Assembly: GCF_019649055.1 (NCBI RefSeq)
Contig: NW_026570564.1
Span: 1 to 41,338, forward strand
Direction: 5' to 3'
Source: Paramacrobiotus metropolitanus
Taxonomy: Eukaryota; Tardigrada; Eutardigrada; Parachela; Macrobiotidae
Length of the DNA stretch: 41,338 bases
Part shown: one piece after another, positions 20,979 to 30,576 of the stretch
Layout: each line of letters begins with the position of its first letter
Position numbering within the stretch: position 1 is the stretch's first letter
Position numbers and translations under genes: made by a program
The notes under the pieces: model-generated
Database searches by the model: none
Told to the model about the DNA's origin: nothing
Seen by the model: only the letters and a program-made list of their open reading frames with translations

Positions 20979-21336
20979 TTATTATTCAAATTTATTAATG
21001 GCTGTGCGCTTAGAGTAACTAGCAGTGAACGTCAAATTACGAGTAATACAGGAGTGTAGTATTGCAGTGATACCGTGAAATTCTAGATGATAACATAACG
21101 GAAATTTCAAAAACTGAGCAGCTAAAGCAGGTGATAATTTTGACAACATAAATAGGTCATTTTTATGATTTTTTTGAATTTTTATTTGAATTGGAAATGC
21201 GTTACTTCTACGTAATTAGTAACTGATCTCTGAGTGTACCATCTTCATATTTGATCTGTGAGTACAGCTATCCCTAATGGTGATCAGACATCTGGGTAAA
21301 GTGCTGAATAATGTATGAGTGTTATGTTAACAACTG

Positions 21337-21349
21337 ATGTATATAAGCG
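21337..21349 (+). promoter_or_regulatory. Possible TATA box
   Basis: GTATATAAGCG lies in otherwise anonymous sequence. No gene start follows convincingly. Confidence 0.2.
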
Positions 21350-21633
21350 AGTGTTGTGCAGAACATCTGTGAACATCTTGTGGACATTACTGAATGAACA
21401 ACTGCGGATGTATCTCAGTTGGTTCGTAAGTGCAGTTAGTACGGTAGTCAGTTATCACTTTCCTACAGACCACTATTTAATTTTAACGAATTTTACAACA
21501 CAAGTTATTAGAAAAATCTACCAAATCATTTGGGTGATCCGAAATAAGGTCTAAAAAGCCATTGTTTATGCTCGCGTTCGGCCAGAGATAGCGGTGCCTA
21601 TTTGCGGGTGAAAACGTTATTGGTGTCAGTGAA

Positions 21634-22100
21634 TCAAGAAATCGGTTTATTTGTTCTATTTGCTATAGCAGTATTATTGGAAGTATGTATTTGCAAAAAT
21701 AAATTGCTTTCAATAATTATGGGGTAGGTTTGATCCACTGAAGCACAAGGTAATTTGCTTTCAATGATTATTGGGTAGGTTTGATTCTCTGAAGCACAAG
21801 GTAATTTAGCTAGAATATTTAAATAAAAATCTAGTTGTCTTTGCTTATCCCTTACGCAAGTGTGATTTTTGGAGCAGACTAGTAGCCCTGAACCCTTATA
21901 AAGCATATCATGCGAAGTGTAAAGATCGTTTCGGCAATATCTGGTGAGGTTAGTATTTGTTGGACCTCGTGCAAAATGGGGTTAGGGGCGGTAGTCGATT
22001 GGTACTACCCATTCTCTTGAACAGATAAGGCCACAAGGATTGACGATGAAGGGGAACTCGTCAACTCGGGTTGACGTTGGCGAAAAGCCCGGCGTGCAGC
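21634..22100 (-). pseudogene. Retroelement-associated ORF with internal 17-residue duplication
   Basis: The minus frame is open from about 22100 to 21634 apart from one TAA (21984-21982). It includes CGLICSREWVVPIDYRP upstream and GSGLLVCSKNHTCVRDKQ downstream. Near its end KLPCASENQTYPIIIES is followed directly by KLPCASVDQTYPIIIES, a recent in-frame tandem duplication with two substitutions. It lies between the integrase fragments and the membrane-protein remnant on the same strand, so it is probably part of the same element. Function unknown. Confidence 0.35.
21704..21806. repeat. Two-copy ~51-bp tandem repeat
   Basis: The DNA basis of the duplicated peptide: TTGCTTTCAATAATTATGGG... and TTGCTTTCAATGATTATTGG..., each continuing GTAGGTTTGAT and CTGAAGCACAAGGTAATTT. 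The copies differ at only a few positions. Confidence 0.85.
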
Positions 22101-22269
22101 TAGTTAACAATTGTCCATAATATATTGTTTGGAAGGATTATTTATGTAGCACCAATTACGCCATTCTAAATGATAAATCACGCTTCGACTTAATATTTTA
22201 GGAGAGCGAGTAATCTATATGTGTTCGATACGAGCAGCTACTCCAGCGGAAAAAGTTTCAAAAAGCGGT

Positions 22270-22720
22270 CGTGAAACACCGTAACGAACGGTTCTATTTT
22301 TGTTGGAAAGATGAGATCCACCTGTAGAGCAGGTTCTCTACCGAAAAGCCCAAAGAAAGGCGAGTAGTGGGTTAATAACTGAATGGGCGTGTTATAAACC
22401 TCAGTGGCATATGGTAAGATGAGGTCCCAATCTTTTTGGTTTGCGAAAATGTATTTGAAAATAATTTCCTTGACGGAGCGGTTTAATCGCTCGACTGGAG
22501 CGTTCGCTTAGCTGTGGTAGGCAGAAAAGTGTAGGTGTCTAATATTCAATATAGGGACTTCGTCCATGACTTTAGTACAAAATTCCAGTCCATTATCTGA
22601 TATAATTTTTCGCGGTAATGAATAAATCAGGGAAACTTTGTAAATCGAAATTCGGCGACTGCGGTGGATTCTTTGGTTTCGCTATATACCTTTCAAAACC
22701 AGCAAGGTCACCGTACATCG
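22270..22720 (-). pseudogene. LTR-retrotransposon integrase core relic (fragment B)
   Basis: Integrase catalyses insertion of retroelement DNA. Downstream of a KESTAVAEFRFTKF stretch in another frame, the minus strand reads LPRKIISDNGLEFCTKV (Asp near 22594), then RHLHFSAYHS, a stop, ANAPVERLNRSVKEIIF (Glu near 22494), then WDLILPYATEVYNTPIQLLT and FFGLFGREPALQVDLIF. The D to E spacing of about 33-35 residues fits the DDE core of gypsy/retroviral integrases. The stop (TAA) falls where these proteins usually have Gln in YH..(S/A)NG/A..ER. At least one frameshift and several stops show it is dead. Confidence 0.82.
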
Positions 22721-22733
22721 TTACGGTATATCA

Positions 22734-22990
22734 TTACCGTACATCAATTCCATCTTTGTGAACAATGTCCGATACATTAAGGTCATTTCGTGATTTGTCT
22801 TCTATTGCATTTCGAGATTGTTGTGCCTTTACTAGTTCGATGGCATCCTCTCGGATCTTTTTGCATTTCCTTTACGTACACATACACCACAAATGCTACG
22901 TTTTTAGCGGGAGTTTTAGTCTGCCGGAAGCCGCATTTCCGTACCTAACATCAAATAAGATGCTAAGCGCTCGGGACGACGATTTTTTGG
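22734..22990 (-). pseudogene. Second integrase relic (fragment A, C-terminal part)
   Basis: A minus-strand frame reads SYLMLGTEMRLPAD, the TP..L.(F/L)G.E.RLPAD end of a gypsy-type integrase core. A few stops later comes KCKKIREDAIELVKAQQS and RNDLNVSDIVHKDG, the helical post-core segment that usually precedes the GPY/F module. It lies upstream of fragment B on the same strand although it corresponds to a later part of the protein, and its core end differs in sequence from that of B. It therefore comes from a different element copy or a rearrangement. Confidence 0.68.
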
Positions 22991-23467
22991 ACTGACAAAC
23001 GGCTAAACTGTACTCGACTTTATCTACCTTGCTCTTCCGTTTCCGCTTATGTTTTTCTACTCTTCTTTCCTTCTTTTGCTTATTTATAGCTGCATAAACT
23101 CACACCCTCTGCCTATTTTGCCTTTTAATTGAAGTTGTGCTTCTAATGACAGCCCGGCCGTCGACTCGTGGAACGCAGACCCGGTGTAGTGGCGCAGTAT
23201 AAGACGTCGAACAAGCTGCAGCAGATTCCGAACGTTTCAGGAAATCCCTGGCGATAATGATATTAAACTTCTAATTGATCACGGGTTTTACCCTACAAAT
23301 CAGATCCAATGCGCCTATCCTGACTGCACATGGATTGGATAATAATAAGAAGACATTGGTTGCGTTAATTTTCTGAGAATAAGGAGTCGCGGGCGCAAGC
23401 ACTGTTATAATGCTGCAGAACCGTTTCTATGGTGAAATGTTGTTGTCGTCGATGTTGTTGTTTAAAA
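22991..23467. other. No supportable gene
   Basis: A short plus frame near 23163 (VERRPGVVAQYKTSNKLQQI) is protein-like but only about 30 codons. Otherwise nothing. Confidence 0.35.
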
Positions 23468-23469
23468 GA

Positions 23470-24158
23470 TGGTTGCTGTAATGTCCGTCTCTAGCAATCA
23501 GCTCATTGCTAAACGTGAGTCTCGCCAGAATTCCGCGGATTTTAAAATAAAATAGAACGGCAGAAGCACCGCAAAAAAATCATTTCGACGCATGCGAATA
23601 CTAACAACCTTTCGGAAAACGATTGCTCTTTATTTTCTCTGATGTAGCGGCTTTCTTAATTTGCTTTTTCTATAACATTCTCATTGTATATCACCGCTTG
23701 TGGAAGGTGCAAACGATCTTCCGTATCTTGGTAAAAGGTATTATTCTACGGTGAATATGTTTCACTATGAATGTTTTGCTTAAATATTTGGAACGTATAG
23801 AACGCGCAAATTTCAGGACACTGAGTTTTATTAAGATAATTTTCGGTTAGGTTCTCCATTATTATTCCGTCCGTCGCAGCAAAAACGCTAAAATATTTCC
23901 CAACAGCAATGTTTCATATTTTCTAAGTGTAGGTAAATGACGGACATCATGAGAAAAATCTATTTCTTCGATTGTTTAAAAGCAGGCCACTGATATTTTA
24001 CACGTTTGCCATGCTTTGTAAGTCTCGAGCGGAAATAGCACAAATCGCTTCCTGGAAGTCTCTAATATCGGCTCCGTATTATCGGCAATAACATTATTTA
24101 ATTCTTGGCTAGCAGCGTCGTCGCCATTTGATACAAGATTGTCAGTGCAGGTGTTCAT
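23470..24158 (-). pseudogene. RRM2-like: Ribonucleotide reductase small-subunit (R2) pseudogene
   Basis: R2 carries the di-iron/tyrosyl-radical centre that drives dNTP synthesis. From ATG 24158 the minus strand reads an acidic leader, then EPILETSRKRFVLFPLETYK and AWQTCK (family EPLL...RFVLFPI.Y..IW.MYK), a stop, EEIDFSHDVRHL, LAFLLR, GIIMENLTENYL, CAFYTFQIFKQNIHSETYS (family DGIV.ENL and FYGFQ...ENIHSE.Y), RLLVFACVEMIF and RGILARLTFSNELIARDGH (family RGLMPGLTFSNELISRDE). Order and spacing match R2 for about 200 residues with no intron-sized gap. Stops and several frame changes break it. The C-terminal third, with the final helices and tail, is missing. An intronless copy suggests retrotransposed origin; a viral source is a weaker alternative. 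Confidence 0.85.
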
Positions 24159-24243
24159 GGTCGCTGCCCTAACGTGCGGACTTTGTGCGCATCTGTTTGT
24201 CACACTTTATAGCATATAGGCGAATAAAAAAAGGCTTATTTAC

Positions 24244-24609
24244 CTTGGTGGCCAGCCGCCCCATAAGGCCGTCACTGCCGTCCTGGATGTGCTTGTGGAT
24301 CCAACTTGGCGCCTCCAGCTCCACTTTCACCAGGCAATCCAACTAGAGGTGAATGCACCCATCGGCGAATTATAAACGAGTCCATTCTTAACGAGCAGGT
24401 GAACCAACCTTGGCACAAATCAACTTAAGAGCCTCCACAATATGGGCGGGCATCACGCTAACACGCACGAAATTTTCGTTTTCGCCGGGGAACACCAGCC
24501 GTACCCGGGCGCAAGTCTTTTCTTGGATCTCGTTCAAATATTCGCCGCGTGGTCCGGCCAAGTCCCGATGTTGGGCGCTTGGCACCTCCATCGACACAAC
24601 TTTCATGGC
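24244..24609 (-). CDS. Two exons of a tandem KH-domain (vigilin-like) protein
   Basis: KH domains bind single-stranded RNA; vigilin carries many in tandem. Exon 24609-24409 (67 codons, after acceptor TATTCTTTAG) reads MEVPSAQHRDLAGPRGEYLN..EKTCARVRLVFPGENENFVRVS..HIVEALKLI, a full KH with GPRG as GxxG loop. A 66-bp intron (24408-24343) joins in phase 0 to exon 24342-24244 (33 codons): VKVELEAPSWIHKHIQDGSD, beginning the next KH with GSDG, ending at AAG/GTAAAT. Both exons are open and in phase. Neighbouring exons were not found: the R2 pseudogene begins only 86 bp downstream, so the gene is either truncated or has longer introns. The first KH has unusual residues (Ala for Ile before GxxG). Confidence 0.62.
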
Positions 24610-24934
24610 CTAAAGAATACACGCGCCGTTCGTTAACTGGCTTAATCCACTGCGAAAGCTGTCATCGACCAGCACGCCCAGTGCCTTAGCTAGTGCGTTT
24701 TGCGATAACTGACACAATTACAACATGCAGATGTGGCAAAAATGTGATAATGCACCCAGTAAGTCCCCACTTATGAGATTATATATGAATCAAAAGAGCG
24801 CACACATATTCCGTAAATACATAAATTTTAGTGTGCATACGCTGTATATCAGGGCACCAGATTAGAACACGCTCATAAACGATCGGTTATTATTATTACG
24901 CGGATATAATCAGTCTCGTGGCACATGACAGCCG

Positions 24935-24945
24935 CCCCCCCCCCC
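24935..24945. repeat. Homopolymer of 11 C
   Basis: An uninterrupted C run within AT-rich sequence; prone to length variation and sequencing error. Confidence 0.9.
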
Positions 24946-26336
24946 ACAACGACGCGAGGGATTGTTTTTAACGCTTTTTTTTAAAGACTGGCGAGATGAG
25001 CGTGGTGTCGATATAGATCTTTAAAATTCAACTGATCGTCAAAAAGATTTTTGCTGGAGTAGCATAGCTACACGAAGGCACGAGCAGACGCTTGACAATG
25101 ATACCCAGAACCTTCGGACGAGGGGCTAAATTCCGGGCAGCAGAAGTGCTCTTTAATTACTCAAAGATGATGATAATTGCTTCAACTTGAGTTTACCTTT
25201 GATGCTTATACACATGCTTTCCTAGAGCATGTCCTGAGATATCATATCAATGCGGAATTTTATGGCGCCGTATATTAAATTATGCAGACAGCCCGGAAAC
25301 AGATTTGTGTTCATAGAAATTTAATTAAGGGAGACACACCCCGTCGCCCCCCAGTTTTTGAGTGTTTTCGGCTTGGTTCCTTAGTATTCTGTAACTATCC
25401 ATGTTCGCTGTCTCTCCATCCTCTCTTACAAACTTCTCTTGTATATGTTTTTGTCTCGAAGAAGGATGGTCTGTAGGGTTTTTCCTGCAGACGGTACATG
25501 CCCGTGTGGATCGATGGCACGCCGTGGATGCATGATCCCGGCGTGCGCAGTGCATGTTCATCGAATTCAACGCTGACGTCCATCGATGGCTAAAGTTAAA
25601 AAACCGGCGATTTCGCGCCGACGAAATTTTTGTATGGTAAATTCACCGACTGAACCTCTGGATTATTAAATTCATCGTATTCCAGTGGTCACAACAACAT
25701 CAGCACTACATAGCAGTTACTACCCTTGGAAATCCTGGCTCATTATATACAGCGTCTAGATGACTGAACTTATCACTCGCAGAGCTGCAGGCAATTTTGT
25801 GCAGTCCAATACTGTACACTTAGTGTAGTTATATAGGTGCGTGCAGTTGCTCCTGCAAATTTGGTAATTTTATGCATTCTAATACTGTATGCATAGGGTG
25901 GGTATACATACTGTATGTGCTCGCAGTTGCCCCTTCTCATAATACTTGATTTTGTTTATCAGCATGCAGTGGTACTAAAATGAAAAGTATTCGTGGACAC
26001 GCACAAAAAACGGGCTCGCATCTCCATCGGGCAGACCGATGGATAATGGGTCTGCTGAGGCCTTTAATAAGGCCGAAGAAGATCCGGCTGAATCAGAAGT
26101 GAGAAAATGTATCAACGATCGCATATTTGTTATTTATTTGTGTTTCTTCTACTTATCAGAAAAAGGTGCTTAGTATGAGAGTTTGATCGCCGCACAGCGG
26201 GCCACGTAGGCTTGGATGCGCCCCGAAATACCAAGGGAGCCGAAGGTAAATTTGTTGCTTGAAGTAGTTTTCAAAATGATAATTGGGTCTTGATTTCTTT
26301 CGTTCAATAGTCCTGAACATTATATCAGCGATCTGA
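24946..26336. other. No firmly supportable gene
   Basis: Two weak items. A minus frame at 25583-25395 starts MDVSVEFDEHALR and could be a decayed KH repeat of the vigilin-like gene. A plus frame from ATG 26039 (MDNGSAEAFNKAEEDPAESE) could splice over a 61-bp GTGAGA...ATCAG intron (26099-26159) to a nine-codon ending. Confidence 0.3.
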
Positions 26337-26672
26337 AAAAAGCTTACCGGCAAGAGCTGGCGCTACTACTTTTGTTCTCTGTGCGGTGAGATTCGGATGG
26401 AGCCTAATGGCTGGTACCGCGGTTCCGCCCTTGACCATTCTTTGGGTCGATTTACGGATTCAGAAAGGAATCGTGGAAAGTAGACCTGTACGGCGATTAA
26501 GATCCTATATGCGCAGGAGTTTGCTGCCAACCAGCTGCCTAGTGTGCGATTAAAGTATCGCTGCTTCCAAGGGGAAACAGTCGTAGAATGCGTGGATGAA
26601 TTGACATGCACTGATGGGAGCAGAGGCCTTATTCAGCTAAAGGGGTATCCGAAACGATGCATTGTTAGCTGA
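26337..26672 (+). pseudogene. Coding-like frame with one internal stop, unknown
   Basis: Open from 26337 to TAG at 26481 with KSWRYYFCSLCGEIRMEPNG, a CX2C pair and aromatic residues. It is open again from 26484 to TGA at 26670 in the same frame with AIKILYAQEFAANQLPSVRL and ECVDELTCTDGSRGLIQLKG. Composition is convincingly protein-like on both sides of the stop. Another plus frame is also open over part of the region. No family recognised. Confidence 0.3.
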
Positions 26673-26740
26673 AGATTATAAACCGCTTTGCAGTACCAAG
26701 ATAAATATGCGTCTAGCTGGAGTTATTACAAATTTGGAAA

Positions 26741-26799
26741 CTGGCTATATCCTCGCTATATCCACCAAGATATGGTGGATATAGCGAGAATATAGCCAG
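26741..26799. repeat. 59-bp hairpin (27-bp arms, 5-bp loop)
   Basis: CTGGCTATATCCTCGCTATA...CCACCA is followed after AGATA by its reverse complement with a single mismatch. Isolated inverted repeat; possible extruded cruciform, small MITE terminus pair or small-RNA precursor. Confidence 0.9.
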
Positions 26800-27280
26800 T
26801 TACCGATGGTGACAGCCTGACAGAGCCTAGCAAGCGATAAAAGAACAGAGATCACTCGCGCGCACACGATATCGAAGGAGCAAAGACAGATAGCAATGAG
26901 AACTGCAGAACCACGCAATGCGGGCACACGAACAGTGCCAAGTGCAAACAGCATACCCGTGCATGACGGCGGCCGCTTTGATCTAAGCGCCACTGCGATG
27001 CGCAGCGCAACCCAAAGACTCACGTAACTCGCGACACACGGCGAAAGGAGAGAGAGCGGGAGCGTATGTCCTCCAGGTAACATTAACATAAATTAACACG
27101 TTAATTGTCATTTAATTTGGTTCGGAATGATTTATTGTTATGTTATAGCCTGAAAAGTTTGGCTGTAACCTAATCCAGATTCGCGTCTCTCCGCTTTCCT
27201 TGTACAAACTACTGGTAGGGATCGAGAAGACTTGAGGCACAGAATTTTACAAATCACAGACAAGGAGATCTGAAAATCAA

Positions 27281-27691
27281 ATGGCGCTTGTCGTGGGTAC
27301 CAGAACGGAGGCGTATGGATCCGGCTCCTTGTGCAGTTCGGAGGCCGAGGCAGTTGAACATGAGCCCGCTACCGTCCTAAACAGCCGTTTCCGTTACAAA
27401 TCCTGCAGCACTCCTACCGGTAAAGGCCAGACTCACCCGGTGCAAGTGGTGTCACTGCTGGAAGTATGCGCTCGTGCTGGTTTTCCTTTAAGCTTTCGTT
27501 TTGCACAAATTCCTCATACTGATCATTATCGTGAACCGCAAAATAACGAACTGTCAAATTCCAAGGCTGATGATAACTATAAAGGCAACCACATAACGTT
27601 TCGCTATCGGACAGTAAAGCAGTGCGCTTTTGATTCAGATTCGTCAAATAAAGCGTCTAGTAACAAGCATTACCTCTCCATTAAAAAGTGA
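27281..27691 (+). CDS. ORF of 136 codons, unknown
   Basis: ATG at 27281 (context AATCAAATGG) opens 136 codons. The N-terminal half is Glu/Ser/Ala-rich (EAYGSGSLCSSEAEAVEHEP). The middle is basic with TGKGQTHPVQVVSLLEVCAR. The C-terminal half is Asn/Ser/Lys-rich, ending NKHYLSIKK. There is no hydrophobic segment and no recognised motif; TGKGQT is not a full P-loop. Length above background favours a gene or relic, but composition is mixed. Confidence 0.3.
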   Translation: MALVVGTRTEAYGSGSLCSSEAEAVEHEPATVLNSRFRYKSCSTPTGKGQTHPVQVVSLLEVCARAGFPLSFRFAQIPHTDHYREPQNNELSNSKADDNYKGNHITFRYRTVKQCAFDSDSSNKASSNKHYLSIKK

Positions 27692-29131
27692 TTAGTAAGA
27701 GAATTAAAACGTGGATATCACACAATAAATGGAAGATGTTTTTTTTTCGCGAGCCAGATTGGTGAGGAGCATAATAAAGTGACATCCATCTTTCAGCTTT
27801 TGCCGCATATCAGAACTGCATCGCGCTTTTGTGGCACACGTTTCCGTGTTGTTAGTACTATTTTGGACAGGGACATTTCTACCTTTTCATACAATTTTTT
27901 CCACTATCTTTTAATTCTTGGAAGAATTAAAGAGGCTCCTCAGACATCTGTAGGATTTGAGTGCTTAGCATTTGCTTTAACATACGTGCCGTAACGGAGG
28001 AGCCGCATATCCCCAGCAAATATTGAAAACAAGACGTGACTTGAGATCTTCAAATTTAAGGCACCGTTGTGTGCGGAATTAAAAGTAATTAAAGTTATAC
28101 TTTCATCAGTAGTCGATTTTCAGATGTTTGATCAACACTGCAACCGTCTCCCTCATCGCTGCTCGTCGTTTGCCTTCGGCTTAATTAGTGCAATCGGAGC
28201 AATGGAAAACGCGCATAGGACGAGTGGCCAGCATTGCCGAATCATGTGGATGATGTGGCATTGACCGTTTTATTACAAAATGCACTTATCAAATTGTAAC
28301 AAAGCGGCTATCTGACGCAATTGGAAGCCCATCAGCTACTAGATAACCGCCAGTCCTTTTCCGGTGTCGGTATTAATGTATTCAATTTAGCCTCAATTGT
28401 TTATTGCGATTGTGTCACCAGCAGTAAAGTATGTTCCCCATTTTAGTACTGCGGTGGCACAGCTGATTTATGAGATCGAATAAAATTTATATTTTATTCT
28501 GTAGTCAACTTTAAAGCGGTGCTGAAATCCGAGGTATATGCATTCCACGGTGGTGCTACGCAGTAATGCTGGTAACGCTGCGCCGATGCGCCCTTTAGCA
28601 GAACTAACCGTGTGAACGTCACTTCTATGTGCGCTACACAGAGTAAGTAAAGCTGACGGTGCAACGAAGCTAAAACTGCACTGAACATCTGCTGTCGGTG
28701 TAAGGAACCGCAGCATGTGTAGCAGCGGTTTGCATTTCCGGCGATACATGAAGTGTTTCCCGGCAGCAGCCAGCCGCTGCAATTGCAGCAGCGGCTGGCT
28801 TTCCCGCTGATAAATGTAGTGTTTCAGGGCAGTAGCCAGCCGCCGCTAGTCCAGGAGATAAGTGTACGAGTAGCACTGTACGAATACAGACAGTCTCAGA
28901 CAGTATAAGAAGTAAATGCGAAGGAGCGTATTTGAATGATTGCTGTATCTGCACTGTTGAAACTTCTTCAAATTTGTTGCAGAACTTGAATTTTTTGACC
29001 TTTATTCTGGATCAGTATAGTGTTCATCCATGGTAACTGTAGTCATTACAATGGGTGACCGTTCGTTGTATGATATATTAGAGCTGGCTTCGTATGAACG
29101 TGTTCATTATATCAACTATTATAAAGGCCTA
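27692..29131. other. No supportable gene
   Basis: Short frames only. A perfect 13-bp inverted repeat AGCCAGCCGCTGC/GCAGCGGCTGGCT lies at 28768-28800, inside a two-copy duplication in which GATAMATGWAGTGTTTC recurs about 60 bp downstream. Confidence 0.4.
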
Positions 29132-29273
29132 TTTGACCTAACGGCCCTAATAAATTCAAAAGGTTTTCAATACATTCTTTATGGATGAACGAATATACTG
29201 TCGTCTACGGGTATACTGTCGTCAATCTCTGCATTTGGCAAAGCATTTCGAACGAAATTTCTACAAGATATAA
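29132..29273 (+). repeat. 5'-truncated copy of the 12.3-kb H1-like locus
   Basis: 142 bp from TTTGACCTAACGGCC to TCTACAAGATATAA match 12310-12442, with about 10 bp of insertions and scattered substitutions. The match covers 5' flank plus the first codons and stops abruptly. Because untranslated flank is included it is a DNA-level duplication, not a retrocopy. Confidence 0.85.
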
Positions 29274-29468
29274 GGCATCCAAATTAAAGACGTTATTCAA
29301 TTCGACATATATTACCAGGTCATTAGCAGATTCCAGTGGGCTAAAACGCTTTTTTGGTCCTTGTGGTCGTTTTTTCCACTGGGCACATAATATTGGGTCC
29401 ACTGCAGATTCTGTTTCGGTTAGAAACGCTTTTTTGATCCTTTTGGTTTTTTGTTTAACTCGACACAT

Positions 29469-29477
29469 ATGAATGGG
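29469..29477. repeat. Left 9-bp target-site duplication
   Basis: ATGAATGGG at 29469-29477 is repeated exactly at 29955-29963, on the other side of the foldback element. Confidence 0.85.
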
Positions 29478-29954
29478 GGTAGCACGTCAATTCGCCGACC
29501 TACAATTTGCTGACCGACCATTTGCTGACCGACAGGTTGCTGAATCACACAACTCGCTGACCGACAACTTGTTGACCGACAATTTCGGCTAAGTTGTTGA
29601 CCGACATTTTGTTGAAACATTTTTGCTGACCGACAACTTGCTGTCAAATTCGGGACGTCAGTTTTTGAGTTTTCTTAACTTTTTGTTGTTTATTCTCAGA
29701 TTTTTTAGGTTTCTTAGGGTTCTTAGGTTTCTTAGGTTTCTTAGTTTTCTTAGGTTTCTTAGGTTTCTTAGGTTTCTCAAGTCAGCAAATTGTCCGCAGC
29801 AAGTTGTCGGTGTTTACGAAAAGTCGTTCAGCGAAATGTCGTTCAGCGATTTGTCGATTCAACAAACTGTCGGGTCAACATTTCGTCGGTCAGCAGAAAG
29901 TCGCCAGCAAGATGTCAGTCAGCAGGATAGTCGTCAGCGAGTTGTCGGTGTGCC
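29478..29954. mobile_element. Second foldback element
   Basis: A 477-bp element whose left arm is built of repeats of the type TTGCTGACCGACAA and whose right arm is built of the inverse (TTGTCGGTCAGCAA). The centre carries about nine TTTCTTAGG repeats. Ends are GGTAGCACGTC and the inverse of GGCACACCGAC. A perfect 9-bp duplication flanks it. Arm sequences differ from the element at 4743, but the architecture, target-site length and TTCTTAGG core are shared, so both belong to one superfamily. No coding capacity. Confidence 0.82.
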
Positions 29955-30306
29955 ATGAATGGGTCACTCGCAAATTCTGTTGGGAAAAGTGCTTTTTTGG
30001 TCCCTTTGGTCTGGAAACGGAAACAACGGAGAACGGCAACTTAAAACGCGTACTTGCATATTGTTTACAACATGCAGCTTTATTGCTTTATCTTAACTGC
30101 TAGCAATACAAAGATGTACAAAGATGACATATTATGGCCATTAATGGCCGCCTTATGTATCGAGGGCTTTTAATTTACTGTGTATCCAATGACGGACAAG
30201 TTTTGGACAGATACTGTGCACTAAATCGGTTCCTCCGTTCTATTACTGTGCGCTCTATCCACTTGCGCATCTCTCCAGTCTTTGGTCGCCGCGCGGATCG
30301 CAGTAG

Positions 30307-30576
30307 GTAGACAATGAGCGAGCAATCACCGACGAAGAAACACAAGTGCGTACTCATTACACATCACGAGAAGCCAATGAAAGTGACCTCGTAAAAAGAT
30401 TATTCCGAATTGATCAGCTCAAGCTGCGATGGAAAAAAGCTCGTGGAGTGAGGGTGGATTCCATAGTTTGTCAGCATATCTGTTCGCAAGGTGACATCTG
30501 CACTTTTTTGGAAGCCATCTTAGCATTAAGAACATGCATCACGTTATCAAGAAGTTGGGGTCAAAAAGGAAGTCAG
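30307..30576 (+). CDS. Candidate internal exon, unknown gene
   Basis: Bounded by GCAGTAG and a consensus donor CAG/GTAAGC, this segment is exactly 90 codons open in phase 0. It includes TREANESDLVKRLFR-like charged helices, IDQLKLRWKKARGVRVDSIV and CQHICSQGDICTFLEAILAL. An ATG at 30314 (MSEQSPTKKH) opens a different register that meets a stop. Downstream, CAGACAG followed by a 36-base open stretch and perfect donor GTAAGT (about 30664-30699) could be a microexon. No family recognised. Confidence 0.35.

Larger units (their letters stand above)
29318..30013. repeat. Three-copy ~80-bp tandem repeat, split by a transposon
   Basis: Copies begin at 29318, 29396 and 29962, each containing GCAGATTC/GCAAATTC-type sequence, then AACGCTTTTTTGGTCC or a close variant. 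Removing the 477-bp foldback element and one 9-bp duplication restores spacings of 78 and 80 bp. Confidence 0.7.

Noticed and set aside
24931-24960. G-quadruplex or regulatory element at the C run
   Set aside because: A single homopolymer, not four spaced G tracts; more likely a simple repeat.
25395-25583. Further KH repeat of the vigilin-like gene
   Set aside because: Only the first dozen residues (MDVSVEFDEHALR) suggest KH; no GxxG loop or splice sites in phase.
26039-26186. Mini-gene with ATG 26039 and a 61-bp intron
   Set aside because: Splice sites are acceptable but the product is only 28 residues from the ATG, and nothing supports it independently.
27420-27440. P-loop ATPase (TGKGQT)
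   Set aside because: Walker A needs GxxxxGK(S/T); this lacks the first Gly and has no Walker B.
27414-27647. Minus-strand frame opposite 27281-27691
   Set aside because: Shadow of the longer plus-strand ORF, which has the ATG.
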